64,000 nt of DNA, from positions 538,363 through 602,362 of the forward strand of contig CAADRB010000057.1 in the NCBI GenBank assembly GCA_900708905.1. Reading direction: 5' to 3'. Source of the DNA: Hymenolepis diminuta. Its lineage: Eukaryota > Platyhelminthes > Cestoda > Cyclophyllidea > Hymenolepididae. Every line of letters begins with the position of its first letter. Position 1 is the stretch's first letter. Below are positions 7,879-22,800 of this stretch, piece after piece. The notes under the pieces are model-generated. The model ran no database searches. It was not told the DNA's origin and saw nothing but the letters and a program-made list of their open reading frames with translations. Position numbers and translations under genes: made by a program.

Positions 7879-10800
7879 CTGAAGGAAACGATAAAAAAAA
7901 ATGAAATTAACTGTTAGATTAACATCCTTTCAGCTAACGATTAACACCAGTTTCATTAAATACTTCATAGATCATAACCTCACTAATATCACCCCTACCA
8001 CATTTAAATAGCTAAATTTAATGAGCCACGAAGCGTTACTGGAATTTAATTAACACAAAAAATTATTATTCGATATAATGTTCAAAACCGAAATATATGC
8101 TTAGTTTGCTCAGTTAATGGCATCTTGAGAATTACTCAAATTACTCAACGTCAAAATGTAAGTACTAAAATGGAAAAGGGCTCCAATTTAATTGGATGGC
8201 GTATTAGGCTCTCTGAAATATTGCTTTAGCTAAGTTTCAAATTCCAAACATAAAAATGTACTGACTTTCCAATATACAGACAATCATAATCGAGCCATTA
8301 AATAAAACTATAAATAAATTCCCTCGGTAAGATTTTATCTCACGCATGCATCAATTAACTCAGTAACATTTTACTTTACCGCCGATCAATTATAACGCTT
8401 TTTCTCCTTTGGTGATGCAAGAGACAAAACCTTGATCGAACAAATACAAATAAAGATGAAAGCCCATTTCTATGCTAACACTTCGTTCCTAGTCTCATTT
8501 TCATTTGACGGTAAAAAGATATAAATCGAGGTGACATGGCTAAATATAGAATTAAATCAAACGACGCACAAACCTCACATATTTTAGAGATAATCTAACC
8601 CGTAAACATGGGAGTTAAATAATTAAATTTGAATACAAAGTAAACTTTACTCCTTGTGAGAACATAAACAAATTAATTGTTCTTTTTGATCCTTTCTCTC
8701 CTTTCATGCCACATTGGACTCGTTTACCGTTCCCATCATTCAGATGCTTTGCCGAAGTTAAAACCTACACAGTTTGTTTTACACTGTCATGAAAGATAAT
8801 AATAAAGGCCCTTCACAACCTTCTCTCCTTTTCCTTCTACTCCATCCATTTAGCTTTGTGTAATATTACCATTGTCATTTGATAGGAAAATAAAATTTAC
8901 TTTCCCATTGTTTTTTAACCATATCGGGATACATTTTTGGATGACTAGGCCGGAAGGAACTCTGTTACATTTAAAATATACAAATGTATATATATATTTC
9001 TGATTTAATTTAACTTCTGTTGTTGCTATTACATTTAGACTGGAAAATGGGGAAAAAATGGGAGAGTTTATATGCAGGAGAGAGGGGGAAGGAAGGGGAT
9101 GGTGAGGTGAGAAATAGGTATACTCAACTGCGATTGGTCGTGGGGATTGATTTTATTTTAGAATTGCCTAGTCGTCATGGTCGCTGTAAGTCACATTTGC
9201 GTTTGGTGGTTCTGCGAAATTGACGGACAGACTTTACAATGTACCTCTAATAGAACGCGAACAGCCACCAAAGGCAATTATGACTTCTTCTTCGTAAAGA
9301 TTGTTATATTGACGGTATAGCAAGATCTTGAGATAGAGAGCAGAATGATTTAAATAGGCCATATGGAAGTTGTATAAAAGATGAAAACGTGAGCAATGAC
9401 ATCTCTGTTTATAGAATTTTAATTTTCCAAATCTTACTAGATTCAGAGTGCTTAAGAAGTGGACATTGTGACATAATTAAGGAAATGTCATTTTGAACGA
9501 TTTTGGAAAGTAAATTGTAAAGTTTGAAATCGCTCCTATGATGCATGAAAATCTCGATGTGACAATTACAGGTGAATTAAACATTTTAGAAGTTAAAGAT
9601 AACAATTCCCAAGTTAAAGTGTCCTATCAGCGAAGATCTAAACAAGGAACCCAAAAGAGACACAAATCTTACAAAATTAGTGGAAAATCGTAGCGCTAAT
9701 ATGATATAAACGAACTTCCGCACACAAAAGATAAAGAGTAATAATGATTTGATCAAATAAGTCAAATTATTCGGATGGCAGATGAAATTGCAACTAAACA
9801 TCTAAAATGACTACTTGGAATTATTTAAATATCTTAAAATGGGTGTCTGATATATCTATCATCAGTCTAATTTCTGAAATGCTCATTTTGCTACGCAAAA
9901 TATTCATGTACATTTTCGCTTGCATTTTTTATCCACTTTTTCTAGCATATTCCAGTGATGTTTAAACTAAATTTCTGATAATATGCTATTCAATGAAATT
10001 GAGGATTAAATTATTCTGGAACTCTTCATCATACTTTAAGAGACAACTAAATAAGGTGGCTATCTCTAGGTATCAATAGATTTTCGCTTTTTCATTTCAG
10101 TAAAATTAATACATACGGATGACCTGAAAGCAAACCCAAAAAGCTTAAGTTCATAACTACTTTCTATCAAAGCAGGTGATAAAAACAAAGGGCCACGCAA
10201 AGTCGGAATTAACGAACGTCTGGAGTGAATAAGTGGCAAAAGACAGAATCAGCAGACTTTTTCATAACATTTCAACAAATCCACTAAACTCAATCACGAA
10301 ATCATATGAAACAGACAATGTAAGCACGGAACTTCTCGACTAATGGAAATATGAATTGTAAGAAAAAAATATAGTTAATTTAACAATTTTATTGGAGCGA
10401 TCAAGCATAATTGTTAAATACGTTATCAATTAAATAAGGAACTTAACTAGAAATAAACAAATTATATTACATTTATTGCACTAAAATAAGCCCAACTGGA
10501 TACGTACAATAAATAGCGAAGAGTAACAAGAAATAACGATTGCGAAAATTAAGAATCAATTTCAGGCATTCACTGGTGAGGCAATTTGAAATGAAACCCT
10601 ACAAGAGTTAATGCATTACGAAAAATTGTAATCGTTTTATTCGACATATCGATACATCGGAATACAAAAATGGGGATTGTTCTAGGTATCTCTTAAGAAT
10701 GACAGAAGTTCTTTCAGTTTCGACCATAATCATGTAATGCTTTTAGGAGCCGAATAAAAGTACTCTTCTGATTGGTCGAACCCAAAATGTTGTTATTTTT

Positions 10801-13800
10801 TAGTAAGCCCCAAAATGATGAAATATATTAAAATATATAACCAAATATTAGTGCAAAATGACAAATTCGTTAATTTTTTAACCGAACAACCTTATGTGAT
10901 ACAAAGGTCTAAATTCGTGAGATTCAACGGAAGTCAAAGATTGTCAGAAAATTAAGTAGATCAAGATAAATAAGATCATTTCGAAAATTTATTAAAAGCA
11001 ATACTTCGAACACGTTTTAACTAGATGAAATGAGTATAAGTTTGACTACTATATTATATTTATAAACTTTTGGTGACATTTCTATGACTATCTTTAATAA
11101 TTAAAGAGATCATAGGAAGAATGGATAAATACCGATTTACCGACTAGGGAAAAACGATTATTACTGAGATTATTGAAGACAAGCTGTTACTTTCTGAAGT
11201 AAAACCAAAAACAAAATTTGTAATGCACAATTTTCTAACAGAAAAGGCTTTTTGCAAATCAAGCAGCAAGTACGTAGTTCAAAAATCATAAATGTTTGAA
11301 TGATGCTAGTTGGTTTTACTAGCACTAATCAGCATATTAGAAAAACGTGAAGGAGAGTTTGAGTAAGAAGCGACTCTCATTCTCCATTTACGCCATTTTT
11401 ATAACGGCGCCTATCTGGACATCATGGTTTTCTGGATTTATAAATGGCAAGGTACTTCTTGTCAATATACTTAAGAGAACAATAAAAAATATATTTTTCT
11501 AACAGTCAAAGTGCCGAGTTATATTTATAGAATCTCGCTGTGAATCATTTCATATAAATTAACACAAAACTTCAATTTTTCATGGAGTGGTATAGGCATG
11601 AGACTACATTACGCGTTTCAAATTAGACTGACGATTCCAGAGTGGATTTATTTGCCACTCTTTGTAAATAAATAAATTTAAAAAATGTCCACTCGAAATT
11701 AGTCAGCTGGAAATTATTTTTGAGGATATGCGAGCAGGGGACCAAATTGGGTCAAACTGAGAAATAAGAGTAACATTCAAGTTGGGACAAATATTCAAGT
11801 TTTCATTTCAAAAGCCGCAAACAAATGACTTATTTTAGTAAAATAGTTTTAAAATAGAAATGGAGGAGCAGTAGGTACTGTGAAACCACACAGCAAGCCG
11901 ATACACTGTGACCAACAGAAAGAAATTTTTGTCCGACTATTAATTACAAGGCTATTTAGTCTGAAATGAGGGAAACAGGTACGTTTTACAAAGGTAAAAT
12001 GACCACATCGAAGTGATATGGCGCTTCCTGTGCAAAAAAGTAGCTTTTACCATTCGGCATTTATGAACTAACACGTATAAAAAACCTTTTTTGAGTCTTC
12101 TAAATGATTTTACAATGTGACAAAGAAGTCCTTCAGGAAAAGTAGCAAATGCAGGTGAATTCCGTAAAACGTATGAAAGGTTGGATGAATTAAAACACGC
12201 TGTAGGCGTTTTAAGGCGAATTTTTGTCAATTTGACAATTAACATAGAATTCAAATAAATTTAATAATTAGATTTGGCTTTCGAATGACGTAAATGCCGA
12301 TGCGAAATTATCTTTGATCCTCCCTATGAAAATAATGACACGATTTGGACAGTGACCAAAGGAATTCTCTCTTTTCATATTCGTGATGTTCTTGCTATAA
12401 AAGTCCTTCTTATGTAATAAAATTCAAATGACGCAATGCAGTAGGAAGTCGCATGCTGTGCTTGAAATAAAACTCTTAGAAAAAAACTATCATTGGTGGT
12501 GGGTTGAACTTTAGCAGTCAAATCAATGAAAAGACTTCTATTTCTATAGTCTCTTAAATTAACCAAGTGTCTAAAAGATATGACGTGAATTCAAACAGGC
12601 AGGATTCACTTGTAGGCGTAGTAACGTATTAGATGGTCTTTAGATAAAATACCAATCTTCGTTTACGGAAAACCTACATCCGCTAAAATCATTCGCCAAA
12701 CGGTCTTCAAAACAAAACTCAAATCATGGCGGAGGTACTAATCATAACTCGAGCTGAAAAGAAATCTTTACACATTAAAACTGAAGTATTTAAACTTCAC
12801 TGCGACAACGAGCTCGTGGCTTTGAAATAGACTTTAAATAACCTTCTTTTAACCAAACCGACTTATTACCAGTTGTGAGAATTGTATGGGACACTGTTAA
12901 ACAATCTACAGAGCGGAGAGAACTGAGATAGTTTCATCAAACTCTAGCAGCTTCTAATCTCCATAATAAAAGTTCAACTTTTTAATCATCTGGGATATAG
13001 ATAGGATCGTTTCAAATCAATTAGGAAATGTTTGATCTGTTTCTGGGTTATGGGTAAATTCATTGGTTTATTGAACTGGAGATTATGAAGATGATGTAAG
13101 CAAACATCCGATGCTTCGATTTTTGGAGGACGCTTCGAGCAGCACCATTAGATCTTTGCTGCTTCTTCAGAATTAAATCCTCTACAAAATATTCAGTATT
13201 CATGCTTATTTGCCGAAAAAATTCCCCAATTTTGGCTTTTCAACGACATATCGACACTTCTAACGATCTACACGCCGAAATCTCAACCAAAGAAGGGGAA
13301 AACACAAATTATCTTTGTTCTAGCAAAATCTTATTACAGTTCAATTCTACTATGTACAATCAATGAAAATTCATATTAATTCACATAAAAATCCAAGATT
13401 TAATCAATAATCCAATAATAATGGGAAGAAAATAAAAAACATTCGTCAAGAGACACTGAAAGGTGTATATAAACAGAATGTAATAATTACATTATGTATT
13501 CAAATTGGAGCAGAGTATATAAGTACATATGAGAACAGCTTGTAAGGATAAATGGTCATCACAAGCATAACACGTATCACTAACGCTCCTTCACTCCCAG
13601 ATTTTGATCTGCTTAATTAAGCAGAACGAGTAGAAGCAGAAATGGTGAAATAATGTCGCTTTTCTAGAACTTGAGGAAGGATAATTTTGCTCAACTCCTC
13701 TGGATTAAGAGGCATTTTATAATTTATCAGTTATAAAATAGATCCCTTTTAATGTTCTTCGCAACATACAATCTAGAAGGCAAGTTTTAAAGTAAAAGTT

Positions 13801-16800
13801 TGATTGCAGACACGCTGACGATATAACTCAACATGTAATTTTAAATTAAATCGTCGCCAAAGTGAGCAAACAGAAAGTAACTTAAAAGCAATGTAGAAAT
13901 AATTTCAAATCCCTAAAGTTTCATTCAATTTCCAAATAAGTGATTTTACAACTGCAAGAGCAAACGCAAACGTCAACTTTATTCTCAGTCAGACTAAAAA
14001 AGACGTTTTTATTGCTGAAAGTGAAGAAAATTTAATTTCCAACAAAAAGAGTAATTAAATTTAGTGAATTGATTTTGACTTCTAACAGGGCAAATTATAA
14101 GTAGTTACAGAGAAATAAGTTAAATATAGCTTGGGCAAAACTACTAATAGTTAAGGTAAGTAGCAGTAAGCGCTCACCTTCTTGATAGCCATACACTTGG
14201 CAGTCTCGGTGTATCCAATCATTTTATGATTAGTGACAATCTTCACGAATGGAAAGCCAGATCTTTTGGCGATTTCCACAGCCAAAGCAGTCTTGCCAGC
14301 TTTTGGAGCACCTTCGAGTAGCAACGTAACGGGTCGATAGGTCTCGGGAAACATATTTGCCCCGTTGGTTTTGTCAGAAACTGAAGAACCGCCACCCGCT
14401 GCTTTGACGGCCAGATCACCCATCGCGAGAGCACGAGTTACTGGCTCACCCCAAATCATGAGACCTCGGGGAGCGTAGTAAGCTAGTTCCTCCTCTGCAG
14501 TACCAAAGGCCTACAAGAAAAGGATGTACAATAAATAGTCCTGTTGTACATATACCATCGATACAATTTCATTCAAAATGGAAAGCATGAACTATTTTCC
14601 ACGAAGTATCTGAACAAATACATTAAATACTGTCGCGGGACTGAAATGTCTAACTTTACTCATACCAGACCGACAAATTGCCAGCCCGATTACAGCCTTC
14701 AAAATCAATAGACTGAGAGTAACAGAATACGCATATTTAATTAAGGTGCAGGAAGGGTGGTGTCTTGAGGATTTGTTTCCCATAGTTTTAAGTGACAAAT
14801 AAACAATGGGGACGTTCTAAGACATAATCTGCTTTGTAGATTCAAGACAGGATACACAGTTCTTATCAAATCGGGTGATGGTCAAAAATGTGATAAGTGA
14901 CACATCACTACACTTATGAATCAGAATTTCATAACCTTAAGGCATTTAAGGCACTTAATCACGAAACTACAATGAATAACTACAACTAGGTGAGCGAATA
15001 ACCAAAAGAGCAATTATGATAATGATAAGTTATAAACAGACGTCAACTGTTAGGAGATCGCACTAATTTCAAGCTACCAATTTTCTTCTACAAACATGTA
15101 TAGAAATCAGGATGATACCTTAGAGGTGTATAATGGAAGTTTTTCTACCTAGAGGGCTTTCAATTTATGTTTCAAAAGAAAAGTTCTGATATACATTTGA
15201 GGTTGAAATTAAATTTATTCCCCCCCCCTCCCCCTCCCTTCTCAAAAAAACAACTTGATTTTAACACAAGCCGATACAATCTGCCTTAACTGTTTTCGCT
15301 TCTTAAATAAATTGCAAAGCATAAGTAAAATAGTCACAAGATGGGCAATTCGCGTAACAGGGGATTAAAGGTTACATGACCTACAAAGAAGTTATTTAAA
15401 TTTAATCTGGACAAAACAAGCATTTTTTTCAAACTGAGGAATTCATATAAAAAGAAAACAATCACTGTAACATAGAATGTGTGATAGACTTACAGGCTTG
15501 ACGTCATTTTCCAGAGCATACATGAAGTCAGATCTCTTGACCAGAAGTTTGTCGAAGGCATCCGGGTCAATCTTCTGCTTTCCGGAGGGCTAAAATGTAG
15601 ATTTAAAAAGTTTAATGATAACCAGTCATGTGATAACTCAATTGGGTGATAATTAACTAGATTTATATGATTAACCTGAGGATGGAGCTGTTTACTTTTA
15701 TAAGCATTTTAAATAGATCGAGTGCTATTAAATCATATTAACGTAGTCAGATTTAAGATGTGTGCGATATTACCAAATCAATATATCAAAACATAATGCC
15801 CACTGGATTACAAAATTTAAGCAATCGTTCAATAAACTTTGAATATCACAGAGACGAACACTTCCTCAGGACCTCACAAGGCAAAATTGGGAAGTGGAAC
15901 TGTTGAACATCACGGCGCAATACGGACAAGCTAACAAAATCAGATTTCAGGTTCTTTCAATGCTTTGATTTTATTTCTTACTTTTTACCAGATCCTTTCG
16001 TTTCTTACCAAACAACCCACTATTTCTTGCCTTTAGGCATTTGCCCTTCATTAAAATATCATTTTTTTATTTTGTCATGAGTAGTATTATTAGATCTAAC
16101 TCAAAGTTCAGAGCTTTTTTAAATATGCATTTACTTTAACTGATTTTAGAAAAAGAATTACAGTAGTTATACTAGATGGTGAATCCTGCGTTTTAGTTTA
16201 AATCTAACTCTCTCGGATGTATATCAAAAGGAGGTCGTTAGGTGAGCCCAATGCCTGGTGCATTGGAGCACAGACAGTTCACTCATCTAATGCTTATCAA
16301 TCTTCTCCTTTTTGCCTGAGAATGGAATCCCAACTGGCTAAAGTACATGTATGCGCCAACCGGTCATCATTTGATTTCATATAACTCAAATTAAACAAGC
16401 ATTTATAATTGCTTACTAAAAAATCCTTCTGTAACGACTAGACCCTTCCTTTACATCCTTCATCTGGTATCTATTCGAAGCATAAACAATCTTGAGAGAC
16501 CAAAGACTTTTCGCACAAATGTCTATAAATGAATAGACAGAGGACTTATTTAGTTGAAAAAGCAAAGCACATAGTGCAAAATATAGTCTTATTTTACTGA
16601 TTGATCCTACTTATACTGACTCTTGTCATTTGGTGAGTAATTGCATTTCTATCAAGGGCGAAGAATGAGCAGCCGGCAACGGCCAAAGTGTTTTGATTAC
16701 CACGGGACCGAGCTAGGAAACACAAGTTGCACAGCAAAAGTTACTTTCCCAAAATGTGCTTTAACAAATACCTAAGGACTGGGACACGAGTATGTAACAA

Positions 16801-19800
16801 TTGTGCTCTATCACTTTGTGGGAGTGTACTATCAATAAGGGCAGAAGTAACAAACACATGCCTGATGATTTAACATTAAACTTAATTGAATGCAATTGAA
16901 CTAACGAAACCGAAATAAATAGTACTAATGCGAAGTATAATACTTAGCTACAGCAGTACTCTACTCTTATCCCAGTAATCTTAGACAATCACTATTAAAA
17001 TAATAAATTATAATTAATTTCACTATAGATTCCCTAAATTGAGTTAAACAGAACTCAAATAGCATCCGTTTTCCCAACTATCATATACAACTTTGGTAAA
17101 TGAAGGAGCATTATCTTAAACATTCGTCTATTATTTTGTTAGCTAATAACAGGTAAAAATGCAGGTAGTCTACTTAAAAGGATGTATGAATAACCCATAC
17201 TATAACCTACTTTTGTGACAAGATTTTTTGCTTGTTTGTTAACTGGTAAAAAAAGCCACCGCTCCCAAGAAAACTACTGCAAAAGTCAATCGGTCGCCTG
17301 ATAAATTAAGCTCTGACCAAGCGGAACGCTTACAACCATTTAAAATCTCCTACTATCTCATTTCATCTCCATGGTAAAAAAATCATGCACTCTATCTATC
17401 CAAATCGTTTTGCCGGTGAGATCAATCGGTCACATAAAATAAATAAAACCCACATCCATATAAATTAAAGACATTTTTCTTAAGTCAATTCCATTTTCGT
17501 AATGATAAAAGTTATTAAATAATCAGACAGTTTAAATGTACGAGCTAACAAGTCACAAAAGCCACAATTAAATATAGAGATGCGATTAATTTAAATGATC
17601 CACTGGACACAATAACAATCTATTGTATGAATAATCGTAGGAATTGATTACATATCTTGAAAAGATGATACACCGCATTGAAAATTATATGTACATAGTC
17701 AAAAGTGAACAGTGAAATATCATTTAATGAGCCATACGAGCTAACGAGGGATGTGCAGCGACCTGAATTGGGCTGAATTATTCACGCAAGCCTGTCTTAT
17801 GTTGAGTTGAATGCAGGTAACTCTGTTGACATATAAACCCAACATATAACAATGCCTACCACAATTTCATTTTTTTAAGCAAATTAATAAGTTAGGAGGG
17901 TGATAGCTTAGTAAGACATTAAATGCTTTCTGCCCGTTAGTAAAGAGCGAAAGTCTCACTAGATGTACAAAAAAGAATCTTGTGGCAAACCTTCACAAGT
18001 TGATACATTGCAGTGAATGCAGCAGCTCGACAAAGACCTTCAATTTCGGCACCGCTGAAATTCTTGGTCTTCGCAGCGAGTTCTTTCAAATTTACGTCTG
18101 GCGCGAGTTTCTTTGAGGCAGCCATCTTAGCTGTGTGGATGTTCAGAATCTGCAGACGGCCTTCCTCATCTGGCAGGGAGATTTCTAATTGCATCTAATA
18201 CACAGAGGAAGAATACAAAGAAAAGGTAAAATCCAACCTACGCCATACTACTTAAGCAGTAAATTAAGTAGTGTATGAGTCACGCACCTCGAGACGACCA
18301 GGACGAAGAAGAGCCTCATCAATCATATCACGTCGATTTGTCATACCAATGACGAGGATGTTGTTGAGCTGATCAACACCGTCCAGTTTGGTGAGAAGCT
18401 GATTGACCACTGTGTCATGCACACCAGCACCGGAGCCCTAGATGGAAATGAGAAATAGAGGTGGGAAAATGCGTTTAAAGTTTGGATCATTTCTTTATAA
18501 TAAGGCTGAACAAATCTGGAGGTATACAGGAGAGCCATCACTGTTCATGGCAACATTTCTTGAAATACGAGCGCATGTATTTATTCCCTGTTTTTAATTT
18601 CCACTTAAATTCGGCTTTTGTAATTCATTCCCATATTTGGCCTAGACGGTAAGAAATTATAATAAATCGATTAAGACCTACTATATGTCCTCAAACGATC
18701 CATTAATTTTCACTCTCAAAATTTTTGTATTGGAATCCTTGGATAGACATACGTCCAACTGCATTCAAAGATTCGATTACCACAAAGAAGCTGCCATTAC
18801 TGTGTGTAATACGCATTAAAAGATCGTAAAAATACAATGCTTGAACTGTCAGTTTCACCACCGATTGATATTATTTCCCAGCACTTTCTACCCCACTTGC
18901 TCTACAAGATCAATTTAACAATAAAATGCACTAATTTCTGTATTTTGAAAACAGAGGAATATTTGTTCCTTAATATTACTCCACCATTTTTCCGTAAACT
19001 GAAAACTGTAAGCAAGCTACATTCACTTTAATTTGACCTGTACTTAAAGTAGACGAATTAATAGCCTGAATAGGAGATTCATGAACTCAATTACGTCTCT
19101 TCTACTACGGCACAATTAAGGCGATATTATGCTCTGAACACAGTTAGAGAACAAAAACAGTTTATGTTGGAAAGGAAATGAAACGTAAAATTTACAATAG
19201 TACCGTAGCAATCATAAATGAGTCAAAAACCTTCGCGATCTGAAACTCCGCCTGTTTTGGATCTTCCAACAGATAAGGACTTAAAGCAAATTCAAAGCAA
19301 AATATAAAATTACTGTTTAAAATCGCCGAACTAGATACCTTTTAGGTGAAAAGAAACTCGTACTCGAATGTGGTGGACTGACAGAAAGCATTTATGAATG
19401 CGACCAGAGTGTCATGTTTGAGACAACCAACCCTCGAATTCAATTTTTTCAGATCTACAGAAATGTTACTTTGATGCTTTCTGCTTTTGTTACGATTAAT
19501 ACTAATAAGACTTAATGTGGCGTCCTGAACCAACTTAGCTGAACATGCTGTGTGACAATGCTCTCCTATTTCCGTTTCCCCTCCGGTGATATGTTATTAA
19601 TAATGTTCCACGGATGTTGTCGTGTAAACCCCATTTGGTTATATATTTTTAGCAATTTATATTTCATAATTAAGCCTGGCGCTCGAATGTTTAAAAGTCT
19701 TATACCTTACCTTCTTCTTTCTGTCGGAACAAAAGTTATATGTTCTAGAGTGTCCAGAAAAAAACTTACCACCGAGCCTCTGGTTTTACAGATGGCATCA

Positions 19801-22800
19801 ATTTCATCGAAGATGATGATATGGAGGGCAGAATGTGGTCCCAGACGTTTTTCCTCCTCCTCTGCGTCGGCAAAGAGCTTACGGATATTGGCCTCCGATT
19901 CACCCACGTACTTGTCCAGAATGGATGGGCCGTTGACGATTTTGGGCTCACGGGCGTTGAGCATCTTACCGATTTGACGAGCCATCAGCGTCTTGCCTGT
20001 ACCAGGAGGACCATAGAGGAGAATACCGCGAACGTGTTTCATTCCTGTTAGTAAAAGCGATGCATTCTATTCAAAAACAACTTTATGAGCACTTAAGGGG
20101 ACAATTAGGTCTAGACTGCAAATTCACTAGTAAAGATAGGAGATTATGTAAGTAGACACATGAATTGGGATTAGTGATACAAAGCAATTTTAATTTGATA
20201 AACATCATTATTTCTACTATTACATATAAAATCTTAAAACTAGTCTTTGCAAACTAATTGATGGGTCGCCTTGAAGATTGGAGCAGTTCAAAATTAGTTC
20301 ATTTATAACTGCCCTAATGCCACAATTTTTTAGTTTTAAAATTAATGGATTATGCAAAGATATTCTTTGATAAATCGATTTAAAACGAGAGTGAAGTCTA
20401 CTTAGTAATTGAAAATGGGGTAATTTGCATTTTTTAAAGTGGAATAAATTGAGGTGATTTTACAACCTCTACGTTTAGTTAAATCCAGTAGATGAAGAAT
20501 GTAAAAGTGGATTTTTTATTCTTTACTCTTCACTTAACGTTTGTCCAGCATTTCAATAAGAGATGAATTTCTAGTAGGAAATAAAAATGAAAAAAGGAAA
20601 GGCAAAGGCCTCATGCTTGACCATTATACGAAAATAGCTCCTCTAACTAAAAAACAACTCATTATTAAGAGAAGTTATAATACGCAGGAAAAACGGATAA
20701 TTTAAAAGGTCTATGAGGATAAAACAGTGTTGGGAAGTGAATAGAGTAGATAAGACTGGATAAACAAAACTCAAAGCCGCAGAGTTTATACTTTATTCCA
20801 GGATGAGCAATTCCTGTACTTCATTTCTAAGTCGCCAAAGTTCCTAGTCACTACGCGGACGCATTCCGCTGCCAACGCCTTGACAGTTAACGTGACAAAA
20901 ACTATTATCAGTCCGACCATGTTTCGAACTCCAACATCAATAAATATGAAGAAGACCCGTAATCATAGAAGTAGCCTCTGTTGAATTATAAAAAGGTCTT
21001 GAGCAAATGAAATTCTGCCTTATATCTCTCTCCGGATCTAAGTCAACTGTAGCCTTGTAATATCTATTAAGCACATATATCCTAGAATTACAACAGCGCA
21101 AAGGGGTATTACCTAACAAAAAAAGGGAACATTCAGTAAAATATTTTGATGTTTTCAGTTTGAACAGCAGAGTTCACGTACATTCAAATTATACCCTCAC
21201 ATGTTTTGAACATTAACCACGGCAAGTACCTCATGGATAAGAGGCGTTAGAGAGCTTACCCAGTTGTTGAGAGACCTCCGGTGGGAACATGCGGGAGGCG
21301 AAGGTGCGTCTAAAAATGTCGGAGAACTCCTTGTCCAGACCACCGATTCCCATTTGGGCGAAATCCCAATTGGGATTGATGATACTCATTCCCCCAATTC
21401 CCCCACCGCTACTCTGAACCGTTTTCCCAGTGAGAAGGAGGGTTGAGTCAGGAGCGCGTTCCCAGGTGATGATTGTGTTGCCAGTGAGGAGACCGAATTG
21501 GCATTTCTTGTCCCCCTTCTCCATTGATATGGCTGCAAGGCATAATCTCTAATCATCTCCCATTATATATGCAGTAATTATCTTCAGATGTGTCAAGTTA
21601 TCGGCATACCATGGAGTTATTATTTTTAATTTAAAATCTACAGCATTCTTTTACTCCTAAGTTATAATGGCTAAAATCAATTGAACACTTTATGAATTCT
21701 AAAAGCAATGTTTTTTTTAGAATTCCGATTAACATGCAAATCATGAAAAATATATTCAAAATGTAATTAATATATATTAAAACGCTTTTTCAAGTCACGT
21801 CTACCTCCTCATGGCTGCAAGATACAACTGAATTAAATTGCCGTGACTAACCATTCAACTAAACCAACTGGTCAACAGGCTCTGAATATCGAGGGCATGA
21901 GCTCGTCCAGAAGCTGAGATCATTGAGATTTAGAACATTTGGCTATTACAAAGTGAATTTTACACATTAAGAGAAAGTGGACAGCACAAATCCTCACTTA
22001 ATTATATACTCCTTTTCGAACCCCAGACCATTTCACCTCCCGAACGACCTTTGCCATTTTGCACGTTCAGATGCTAGGCTATGATGAAAAAAATAGCAGG
22101 TACGGATAATAATAATGTATCATTCATATTTAACATGTTACCTAGGCATAAAATTATGAACGGAAGCGACTATGTTAAATCAAAACAATAAAAGTGTGCC
22201 ACAATACAAAATTATATTCGTAAGCAATTTTATGCAATAGACAAAATCAGTTTTAAATATAAAAAAGGACCCAAGAGAACTGGATACACATACTGAATCA
22301 CAATTAAGTGGACTAACTACAGACAGGGAGCAATAATAAAAACGCCTATTGGGATATGTCACTATGAAGAGGAATAAATAAAACGACTTGAACATCCCTT
22401 TTTCTGCAGTGTTTGGGTAGTGAAATATTAAGCATGACAGCTTAAGCAAATACATTGATCCCAAAACAAACACCTACTTCATGTGGGAAATTTACTTTAT
22501 TGTTAAGCAACCGGTTAGAAGAGATAATTACTTCGAAAAATATAACATTTCTGTTATGCAAAAGAACATCGTAACTACATTGATACTGATAATATGCTGA
22601 CCTCTACCAGTATGTAATGTCAGGTTCCTAAGAAGGAATCGATAGAAATGTCACCCGATAAGATCAGGATCGCTAGCTAGGTTACCCCAGCGGTATTTTC
22701 CACATCGATATTCACAGTTTTAAATAATTGAAATTCTTGCTTTCAAAAATATAGCAATGAATTATTCTAAATTATATGTAAATCACTACTATAAGCGAAT

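Noticed and set aside
11952..12254. A 100-codon minus-strand open frame in the large NSF intron
   Set aside because: No recognisable domain, no fitting splice sites, and composition like translated AT-rich intron.
19552..19977. A 141-codon plus-strand open frame
   Set aside because: Its second half is the antisense of the NSF D1 exon, and its first half is the dispersed repeat.
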